From positions 1 through 13,326 of the forward strand of contig USNG01000039.1 in the NCBI GenBank assembly GCA_900556025.1: DNA of 13,326 nt, given 5' to 3'. This stretch comes from an uncultured Mycoplasmatota bacterium. Lineage in GTDB: Bacteria; Bacillota_I; Bacilli_A; RF39; UBA660. Below, one piece after another: positions 7,253-13,326 of this stretch. Each line of letters begins with the position of its first letter. Position 1 is the stretch's first letter. The notes beneath the pieces are model-generated. The model was not told where the DNA came from and ran no database searches. It saw nothing but the letters and a program-made list of their open reading frames with translations. Both the position numbers and the translations under genes were made by a program.

Positions 7253-7257
7253 AGGAA

Positions 7258-7947
7258 ATGAATAAGTTATATAAAAAACATGAATTGTGGTTTGTTATTG
7301 GATTAATTTTGATTTATGTGATTAGTAATTCTTTATGTATTCAATATTTTGGTAATTATAGTTATAAAACAGCAATTGTTAATTTGATTTTAGTATCTAT
7401 TTTGACAGCATTTATTTGTAAGAATAAGTATCTTAAGTATTTTGGGTTGGTTAAGCCTAAAAATACTCGTAAATGCCTTTATTTTATTCCATTAGTAATT
7501 GTTGCGTGTGTTAATTTATATAATGGAATAAATATTAATAATAGTGGAATTGAAATATTATTTTATGTTATTAGTATGATATGTGTAGGTTTTATTGAAG
7601 AAGTTATTTTTAGGGGATTTTTATTTAAAATGATTGAGAAAACTGATATTGAGAGAGCTATTATTGTGACATCTGTTACTTTTGGTGCTGGTCATATAGT
7701 TAATCTATTAAATGGTGCACCTATGATATCTACTTTATTTCAAATATTTTATGCTTTTATACTAGGATATTTATTTGTTATGATATTTATTAAGTCTGGT
7801 AGTATTATTCCAACTATTATTGCTCATTCTTTTATTAATGCTACTGCTATATTCAATATTAATAATACTTTTTCTTTTTATATAGTTCCTGCAATAATTA
7901 TTATAATTGCTATGATATATAGTGAGTATTTGAGAAGAAAGTGTTAA
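7258..7947 (+). CDS. CPBP family intramembrane metalloprotease (Rce1/Abi-like)
   Basis: This is a 229-residue polytopic membrane protein of the CPBP family (Pfam PF02517). Its members include CAAX-processing Rce1-type proteases and bacterial proteins linked to bacteriocin self-immunity or maturation. The three family motifs are present: EEVIFRG (114-120, glutamates and arginine), FGAGH (142-146), and H190 with N194 in HSFIN. Hydrophobic segments lie at about 11-30, 37-54, 73-88, 99-117, 133-150, 158-178, 182-198 and 205-221. No bacteriocin or regulator gene is adjacent, so the substrate is unknown. The frame extends to a GTG at 7249 overlapping the remnant's stop, but GGGTGA (7247-7252) is well placed for the ATG at 7258. 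It may be read from the upstream methyltransferase promoter, as no terminator was seen between them. Confidence 0.9.
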   Translation: MNKLYKKHELWFVIGLILIYVISNSLCIQYFGNYSYKTAIVNLILVSILTAFICKNKYLKYFGLVKPKNTRKCLYFIPLVIVACVNLYNGININNSGIEILFYVISMICVGFIEEVIFRGFLFKMIEKTDIERAIIVTSVTFGAGHIVNLLNGAPMISTLFQIFYAFILGYLFVMIFIKSGSIIPTIIAHSFINATAIFNINNTFSFYIVPAIIIIIAMIYSEYLRRKC

Positions 7948-7954
7948 TTTTTAT

Positions 7955-7978
7955 AAGAACTGTTAAAAGTTCTTTTTT
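7955..7978 (+). terminator. Intrinsic terminator after the CPBP gene
   Basis: A perfect 7-bp stem pairs AAGAACT (7955-7961) with AGTTCTT (7968-7974) around a 6-base loop and leads into a T run ending at 7978. Confidence 0.8.
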
Positions 7979-7995
7979 AATTCTTTAAAATAAGA

Positions 7996-8001
7996 TATAA
8001 T
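7996..8001 (+). promoter_or_regulatory. -10 element of the cysteine desulfurase operon
   Basis: A perfect TATAAT lies 26 bases before the ATG at 8028. Only T-rich sequence from the preceding terminator occupies the -35 position (for example TTTTTA at 7974-7979). The GAGGGA ribosome site at 8017-8022 is 5 bases before the start. Confidence 0.5.
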
Positions 8002-8027
8002 ATGTTTGGTTAAAAAGAGGGATTAAT

Positions 8028-9146
8028 ATGATTTATTTAGATTATGCTGCTTCTACTCCTGTAGAAAGTGAAGTATTAGATGTGTTTTGTGATGTTAGTA
8101 AGAAATATTATGGTAATCCTAATGTTAATCATGATATGGGTAATAAAGCACGTGAACTTATTTCTAAAAGTGTTTCTAATATAGCTTCAAATTTAGGAGT
8201 AAAACCGGAAGAGATTATATTTACTAGTGGTGCTAGTGAAAGTAATAATTTAGTTATTAAGGGTATTTGTGAAAGATATAAAAATAAAGGAAAGCATGTT
8301 CTTATAAGTAGTTTAGAGCATAATTCAATACTTAGTTCTGCGATGGTTATGCAAGAAATGGGATTTGAAGTAGAGTTAATACCAATAAATTCTAATGGTC
8401 TTATTGATATTGAAGCTTTAAAATCTATGATTAGAGATGATACTATTTTAGTTAGTGTGTGTGCTGTTGATAGTGAAATAGGGCTTAAGCAACCTATTTT
8501 AGAAATTGGTGAATTATTAAAAAAATATCCAAATTGTTATTTTCATAGTGATGCTAGTCAAAGTGTTGGGAAGGTTGATATTGATTTTTCTAATGTAGAT
8601 TTAATTACTGTTACACCACATAAGTTTTATGGTTTACAAGGAATAAGTATTCTTATAAAAAAAGAACATGTTAGTTTAAAGCCACAAATAAATGGAGGAA
8701 AATCTACTACTATATATAGAAGTGGAACACCTGAGACTGCTAGTATTGTTGCGTGTGATAAAGCATTAGAAATCGCATTATCTAAAATGAATGAGAGATA
8801 TGAATATATATCTAAACTTAATAAAGTTATTAAAGATGATTTAAAGCTTAAAAAGAATGTGTTTATTAATAATCGTGATAATTCTATTCCTCATGTTATT
8901 AATTTTAGTGTGAAAGGAATTAAAGCAACTGAATTACAAAAAAGATTTAATGACAAGAATATATATGTATCTACTAAAACATCATGTTGTCCAGCTGAAA
9001 CGCCTTCTAAAATGATATATGCTTTAACTCAGGATAAAGCTTTATCTATGTCTTCTATTAGAGTTAGTTTATCTCATTTGACTACTATGGATGAAATTCT
9101 TGAATTTTTAAGGGTGTTTGATAATATTTATAAGGAGCAAGAGTAA
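8028..9146 (+). CDS. Cysteine desulfurase, NifS/IscS family
   Basis: This PLP enzyme takes sulfur from cysteine as an enzyme-bound persulfide and feeds thiolation or Fe-S assembly. The fold is complete in 372 residues: IYLDYAASTP at the N-terminus, SGASESNN (68-74), H98 in LEHNS, D175 and Q178 in SDASQS, and the PLP lysine K199 in TPHKFYG. The catalytic loop STKTSCCPAE offers adjacent cysteines C320/C321, and the loop appears one or two residues shorter than in E. coli IscS. Where IscS has NNEIG, this protein has DSEIG (148-152), so a cofactor-contacting asparagine appears to be serine. The gene lies 2 bases upstream of a TtcA-like gene, which suggests it supplies that enzyme with sulfur. No Fe-S scaffold gene is adjacent. 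Confidence 0.92.
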   Translation: MIYLDYAASTPVESEVLDVFCDVSKKYYGNPNVNHDMGNKARELISKSVSNIASNLGVKPEEIIFTSGASESNNLVIKGICERYKNKGKHVLISSLEHNSILSSAMVMQEMGFEVELIPINSNGLIDIEALKSMIRDDTILVSVCAVDSEIGLKQPILEIGELLKKYPNCYFHSDASQSVGKVDIDFSNVDLITVTPHKFYGLQGISILIKKEHVSLKPQINGGKSTTIYRSGTPETASIVACDKALEIALSKMNERYEYISKLNKVIKDDLKLKKNVFINNRDNSIPHVINFSVKGIKATELQKRFNDKNIYVSTKTSCCPAETPSKMIYALTQDKALSMSSIRVSLSHLTTMDEILEFLRVFDNIYKEQE

Positions 9147-9148
9147 AA

Positions 9149-9985
9149 ATGGAAAAGTATAAAGATATTGAGAGAACTATAATTAAAAAATATAGAAAAG
9201 AAATATGGAGTAAGTTTGTTAAAGCTGTTCAAGATTATGAGTTAATTAATGAAAATGATAATATTATGGTATGTATAAGTGGTGGTAAAGATTCATTTTT
9301 ACTTGCTAAATGTGTTCAAGAATTAGAAAGACATGGAAAAGTAAAATTTAAAGCAAGATATGTTGTTATGGATCCTGGTTATAATCAATATAATAGAGAT
9401 TTTATTATAGATAATGCTAAAACTTTAAATGTACCAATTGAAATATTTGAAAGTGATATATTTGATGTTGTAGCTAATATTGATTCTAAGAGTCCATGTT
9501 ATATGTGCGCTAGGATGAGAAGAGGATATTTATATAATAAAGCTCAAGAACTAGGATGCAATAAGATAGCTTTAGGACATCATTTTAATGATGTAATAGA
9601 AACAACATTATTATCAATGTTTTATGGCTCAGAGGTAAAGACAATGATGCCTAAATTACATAGTGATAATTTTGAAGGTTTGGAATTAATAAGACCATTA
9701 TATTTAGTAGAAGAAGCTTCAATTATTTCTTGGAAAAATTATAACAAATTAACCTTTATAAATTGTGCTTGTAGATTTACTGAGAATGTTACTTTATCTA
9801 ATAATAGTAATGGTGCAAGTAAGAGAAAAGAAATCAAAGAATTAATAAAAGAATTAAAGAAAATTAATCCTAGTATTGATCGTAATATATTTACTAGTAT
9901 GAATAACGTTAATTTAAATTGTATACTTGGTACTAAGAAAGATGGTAAATATAAGAGTTTTCTTGAAGACTATGATAAGAAATAA
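9149..9985 (+). CDS. TtcA-like tRNA thiolation enzyme (PP-loop ATPase)
   Basis: This 278-residue cytoplasmic protein belongs to the TtcA/TtuA group of tRNA sulfurtransferases, which adenylate a tRNA base and replace oxygen with sulfur; TtcA itself makes 2-thiocytidine at position 32. The PP-loop SGGKDS is at 44-49. CYMCARMRRGYLY carries the C117-x2-C120 pair expected to bind a [4Fe-4S] cluster, and the third cysteine is probably C206 or C208 in CACRF. GHHFND (143-148) is the other conserved block. The C-terminal region (about 225-278) is Lys-rich and may contact tRNA. It follows the desulfurase by 2 bases, with AAGGAG (9132-9137) inside the end of that gene, so the pair forms one operon. The thiolated base is not proven; s2C32 is the default expectation. 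Confidence 0.87.
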   Translation: MEKYKDIERTIIKKYRKEIWSKFVKAVQDYELINENDNIMVCISGGKDSFLLAKCVQELERHGKVKFKARYVVMDPGYNQYNRDFIIDNAKTLNVPIEIFESDIFDVVANIDSKSPCYMCARMRRGYLYNKAQELGCNKIALGHHFNDVIETTLLSMFYGSEVKTMMPKLHSDNFEGLELIRPLYLVEEASIISWKNYNKLTFINCACRFTENVTLSNNSNGASKRKEIKELIKELKKINPSIDRNIFTSMNNVNLNCILGTKKDGKYKSFLEDYDKK

Positions 9986-9990
9986 AAATG

Positions 9991-10035
9991 GATAACTATT
10001 ATTATAAACATTTATAATAATTGGTTATCTTTTTT
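9991..10035 (+). terminator. Intrinsic terminator after the TtcA-like gene
   Basis: A long, nearly perfect A/T-rich hairpin pairs 9991-10008 with 10011-10029, with one small bulge near 10023, and is followed directly by six T (10030-10035). It closes the desulfurase operon. The rest of the 156-base gap up to 10141 holds the next promoter. Confidence 0.8.
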
Positions 10036-10112
10036 CTTTGCTAAATATTTATATTATAGGATATAAAAAATTAAATAAAATAAAAAAATATGTTTTAAAT
10101 TATAAAAGTTTA

Positions 10113-10134
10113 TGATATAATCATGATAAGGAGG
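10113..10134 (+). promoter_or_regulatory. Extended -10 promoter and strong ribosome site of the surface protein gene
   Basis: TGATATAAT (10113-10121) is an extended -10 element identical to the one at 5845. TTTAAA (10094-10099) is a weak -35 candidate at a 16-base gap. AAGGAGG (10128-10134), 7 bases before the ATG at 10142, is the strongest Shine-Dalgarno in the window. With a start point near 10128 the leader would be very short and might cut into the ribosome site, so the exact start of transcription is unsure. Confidence 0.6.
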
Positions 10135-10141
10135 ATAAGAA

Positions 10142-13100
10142 ATGAAAAAAAATAATTTAGTCAAAAAGATGACTACAATAGTATTTACATTTATAGCCTT
10201 ATTTACTATAGGACTAACTAATGTAAATGCAAAAACAATCACAGTAGAGAATGAGGAAGAGCTAATTAATGCATCAAAAGGAATTGATTCTGAGATAAAT
10301 GAAATTAAATTAACAAAAGATATTACTTTAACAAAGTACCTAAATTTTTATGTTGTTAATGACATTACTCTTGAATTAAATGGGCAAACATTAGATACAG
10401 GTTCCGAAGGTCTTTCATTTAATTATGGAATGTCTGATTATGATGAAGCAATTAACGATTACTATTATAACTTTAATAGTAAGTTAACTATTAAGGATAG
10501 TAGTAGTAGTAAAACTGGTAAGATTCTTACAAAAAAAAGCATTAATTTTACTACTTATGATGTTATTCATGATGAGGAAATAAAAAAATTTGGACTAACT
10601 ATTGATGGTGGGTATTATGAAATGATTAGTTCAACTAATAGTTACTTTTCTTTCTTTTCTAATAAATACTATACAAATGGTAGAAATATTACTGTTGATG
10701 TAAAAGTAAAAGACGCTGTATTTAAAGTCGGTGATCAGAAGTCTCTTTTTCACACTAGTGATGATTCAGATTCAGATATTAAATTCAATTTTAATTTTGA
10801 GTCATTGAAAGTGATGGGACTTGCAAGCAAATTAGGAAGTAATAAATTAGGAAAAATGAAATTAGATAATGTAATTGATCCTAATTCTAAAGCATACTTT
10901 CAAGAACTACCTTATACAACAGGGGCTCCAGTTTTAACTGAAAAAGATAGAAATACTTTAGTTGAAGATTTTTATTCAACAGGAGGAGAAAATCCTTACA
11001 TTATTATAAAAAAAGTTAATGGCTTTGAAGTAAATAATGTAGAAATAAATGAAACTTATAAGGAAACACCTAGTCTTAATAGTATATCAATTAAAAATAT
11101 AAGTGGTTCTGATTTACAAATTCAAAATGTAACAGTAGATAGTTCTAATTTTACTGTTGAAGGACCTAGTACATCACCAACAGTTAGTGCTGGTGCAACA
11201 AATACAGATTATAAAATTAAGGCAAAAGAAGGACTTCCTGTTGGAACTTACACAGCAACAATTACTGTAACTGATAGTAATGGTAATTATACGGCAACAG
11301 TTACATTAAAAGTTGAACCAAAACAATTAACAGGATTAGGTATTAGTGGTTTAGATAGTACTTGGGTTTATGGCACTGATAAAACTCCAACTGCAACAGG
11401 AGTTAGCGAACTAGGAACTGGCGACTATGAAATCACTTATTCTAAGAAAGATACTTCTGGAAACTATGTAAATAAAGGAAATAAACTACCTATATTAGTA
11501 GGAGAATATAAAGCTACTTTAAGTATTATAAATCCAAATTATACAGCAAGTGAAGCTAGTGTTCCTTTTGAAATCACACCAATTACTACAGAAGTAAAAG
11601 TAAAAAGTCATGATGAAACATTTACATATGATGGAACAGAACACACAAAAAATGCTTATGATGTTTTATGGGCAAATAATGCAAGTGCAGTAGCTGACAA
11701 TAAATTACCTAATGGTGATAAAGTTACTGCAGTAATTACTGGTAAAGTAAAAGATTTTAAAGATACAGCTGATGGAAATAACACAATTGCAAGTGTTACA
11801 ATAACAAATGCAGAAGGTGTTGATGTAACTAATTGTTACTCTAATATTGTAAAATCTGCTGGTAAATTAACAGTAAATCCTATTGCAACACCAATAGTTG
11901 TAACAGCTGGTTCAGACAATAAAGTATTTGATGGTACTGAATTAACAAAAAATACTTATGCATATACAGATAATGTATTAGTATCTGGTGATATGTTAGA
12001 AGCTACAATTACTGGTAGTCAAAAATTTGTAGGAACTTCTAATAATGCTGTAAGCAATGTTAAAGTAATGAGAAATGGTGAAGATATTACTGGTAACTAT
12101 ACATTTGGGACACATGTAAATGGTACCTTAACAGTAAAAAGTGCAGATCAACCTTTAGCAATTGCAGATCAATATGTAAGAGTTAATGGTTCTATATCAA
12201 AAGAATATTTAGAACAATCAGTAACTGGAAATGAAGGAAACATTGATTTTACTATTAAATCAGGAACAGCCCTTACTTACGATTCTGTAAACGAAGAATT
12301 TGTAGCAGGAGATACTGAAGGTGATGTTGTAATTACTGTTACAGCAGTGAAAGTAAATCTTGGTGGAGATGATACTCCTGAATGGAAAGAAACAACAAAA
12401 GATTTTACAGTTCATGTTGTTAATAAAACTGATGTAAATATTTCAGGACTTTCTAATAATGAAACATTTACTTATGATGGAACACCTAAAATGCCAACAG
12501 GAACAATTAGTGTTAATGCTGGAACAGTAAATGTTAGTGATTTAAAAGTATTATACGAGGGAACTGGTTCTACATCATATAGTAGTGCTACTGCTCCTAC
12601 AAATGCTGGTACTTATACAGTAACATATAAAGTTCCTGATACTAATGCAAATTACACTGGAACATTTAGTGTAGCATTTACTATTAAAAAAGCCCAACTT
12701 GAAAAAGTAACTTTAGTTGAAAATACTTTTGAATATACTGGTGATGAAATAGTTTCAGATGGTAGTAATTTTGATTCAACTAAGATGAATGTTTCTGGAG
12801 ATATTAAGGCTACTAATGTTGGAAATTATAGCATTACAGTATCCTTAAAAGATAAAACTAATTATGAGTGGAAAGATAATACAACTACAGATTTAGTTTT
12901 AAGTTGGTCAATCACTCAAGCAACACCAGACTATACAGTACCAACTGGACTTACTGGTGTAAAAGGAAAAACATTAAATGATGTAACTCTTCCTGATAGA
13001 TTTACTTGGAATGATGCAACTGTTGTATTAACAGCTGGAACACATACTTATAAAGCAACGTATACTCCTGTTGATACTACAAACTATAAAACAATAACTG

Positions 13101-13326
13101 ATATTGATATTGAAGTTAATGTTAAAGATACGTTTAATGTAATAACATCAGTTGATGGTGGAAATGGAACAATTACACCAAGTAAAATAGGTGCTGTTGA
13201 AGGAACTAAAGTTGAAATAACATTTACACCAAATACTGGATATATGATTGATAAAGTATTAGTAAATACAGTAGAAACTACTGTAACTGGTAATAGAATA
13301 GAACTTACTGTAAATGAAGAAAAAGA
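10142..13326 (+). CDS. Large secreted surface protein with Ig-like/MBG domains, partial (3' end outside window)
   Basis: The frame is open for 1,061 codons and leaves the window without a stop. A signal peptide is clear: basic MKKNNLVKK, a hydrophobic core, and likely cleavage after NVNA (residue 30). Residues about 33-250 look like a right-handed beta-helix of the pectin-lyase type (KLTKDITL, DITLELNGQTLDTG, LTIDGGYYE). Then come beta-sandwich modules: about 295-393 (GTYTATITVT), 396-480, MBG/YDG-type modules at 482-580 and 581-666, then 668-760, 761-850, 851-927, and 928-995 (VPTGLTGVKGKTL). A divergent InlB B-repeat-like module starts at 996 (GGNGTITP, TPNTGYMIDKVLVN). Only one cysteine is visible (565). 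The protein is Thr-rich and seems to use ACA, GCA and GTA codons more than its neighbours. The role is probably adhesion or matrix; the anchor would be in the missing C-terminus. Confidence 0.9.
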   Translation, partial: MKKNNLVKKMTTIVFTFIALFTIGLTNVNAKTITVENEEELINASKGIDSEINEIKLTKDITLTKYLNFYVVNDITLELNGQTLDTGSEGLSFNYGMSDYDEAINDYYYNFNSKLTIKDSSSSKTGKILTKKSINFTTYDVIHDEEIKKFGLTIDGGYYEMISSTNSYFSFFSNKYYTNGRNITVDVKVKDAVFKVGDQKSLFHTSDDSDSDIKFNFNFESLKVMGLASKLGSNKLGKMKLDNVIDPNSKAYFQELPYTTGAPVLTEKDRNTLVEDFYSTGGENPYIIIKKVNGFEVNNVEINETYKETPSLNSISIKNISGSDLQIQNVTVDSSNFTVEGPSTSPTVSAGATNTDYKIKAKEGLPVGTYTATITVTDSNGNYTATVTLKVEPKQLTGLGISGLDSTWVYGTDKTPTATGVSELGTGDYEITYSKKDTSGNYVNKGNKLPILVGEYKATLSIINPNYTASEASVPFEITPITTEVKVKSHDETFTYDGTEHTKNAYDVLWANNASAVADNKLPNGDKVTAVITGKVKDFKDTADGNNTIASVTITNAEGVDVTNCYSNIVKSAGKLTVNPIATPIVVTAGSDNKVFDGTELTKNTYAYTDNVLVSGDMLEATITGSQKFVGTSNNAVSNVKVMRNGEDITGNYTFGTHVNGTLTVKSADQPLAIADQYVRVNGSISKEYLEQSVTGNEGNIDFTIKSGTALTYDSVNEEFVAGDTEGDVVITVTAVKVNLGGDDTPEWKETTKDFTVHVVNKTDVNISGLSNNETFTYDGTPKMPTGTISVNAGTVNVSDLKVLYEGTGSTSYSSATAPTNAGTYTVTYKVPDTNANYTGTFSVAFTIKKAQLEKVTLVENTFEYTGDEIVSDGSNFDSTKMNVSGDIKATNVGNYSITVSLKDKTNYEWKDNTTTDLVLSWSITQATPDYTVPTGLTGVKGKTLNDVTLPDRFTWNDATVVLTAGTHTYKATYTPVDTTNYKTITDIDIEVNVKDTFNVITSVDGGNGTITPSKIGAVEGTKVEITFTPNTGYMIDKVLVNTVETTVTGNRIELTVNEEK
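11615..11638 (+). repeat. First copy of a short near-identical DNA repeat in the surface protein gene
   Basis: These 24 bases encode ETFTYDGT and match 12461-12484 with a single difference (A against T in the ACATATG/ACTTATG segment). The motif opens MBG-type modules; looser versions are KVFDGTEL (residues 594-601) and TFEYTGDE (862-869). Confidence 0.6.
12461..12484 (+). repeat. Second copy of the ETFTYDGT-coding repeat
   Basis: This is the partner of 11615-11638, 846 bases downstream and in the same frame (282 codons apart). Recombination between the copies would remove whole modules without breaking the frame. Confidence 0.6.

Noticed and set aside
7258..7947. CPBP protein as part of a bacteriocin or abortive-infection system.
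   Set aside because: No bacteriocin precursor, transporter, regulator or toxin gene is nearby. The family is broad, so a defence role is unsupported here.
10054..10242. A 62-codon minus-strand frame rich in hydrophobic residues.
   Set aside because: It is the antisense of the promoter, ribosome site and signal peptide of the surface protein gene. Its hydrophobicity follows from the AT-rich complement, and no ribosome site was seen.
1..13326. Mycoplasma-type code with TGA read as tryptophan, suggested by the base composition.
   Set aside because: Tryptophan is TGG throughout, conserved genes have no internal TGA, and one gene ends with TGA in a GTGA overlap with the next.

Overview
The window is very AT-rich and uses the standard bacterial code: TGA ends one gene, tryptophan is TGG, and no conserved gene has an in-frame TGA. 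Gene content, Shine-Dalgarno sites (AGGTG, AAGGAGG), short A/T-rich hairpin terminators and a xerD-deoB gene pair (also adjacent in Bacillus subtilis as ripX-drm) point to a low-GC Gram-positive lineage. An uncultured gut Bacilli or Mollicutes-like (RF39-type) bacterium fits, but that placement is inference.

The window divides into six compact transcription units, most ending at a recognisable hairpin terminator. (1) rarA on the minus strand, an AAA+ replication-recovery ATPase, ends at a possibly bidirectional terminator at the left edge. (2) xerD-deoB, divergent from rarA, starts from a promoter so close to the xerD ATG that the message should be nearly leaderless. (3) An unrecognised membrane-anchored protein with two internal repeats overlaps by 4 bases a membrane-anchored phosphodiester-glycosidase-domain protein. 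(4) A TrmA/RlmD-family 23S rRNA uracil methyltransferase is followed by a start-less gene remnant and a CPBP-family membrane protease. (5) A cysteine desulfurase and a TtcA-like tRNA thiolation enzyme lie 2 bases apart. (6) A secreted surface protein of more than 1,061 residues, with a probable beta-helix N-terminus and a string of immunoglobulin-like/MBG-type domains, runs off the right edge.

Units 1, 2, 4 and 5 are housekeeping: fork rescue, chromosome dimer resolution, pentose phosphate interconversion, rRNA methylation and tRNA sulfuration. Units 3 and 6 face the cell surface and are the least ordinary content. Several long reading frames begin inside promoters, terminators or Shine-Dalgarno sites, so starts were moved inward to the ATG with a proper ribosome site. 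I saw no tRNA, rRNA, CRISPR array, insertion sequence, phage gene or clear defence system. The best candidates for something little described are the unit-3 envelope pair and the large surface protein.
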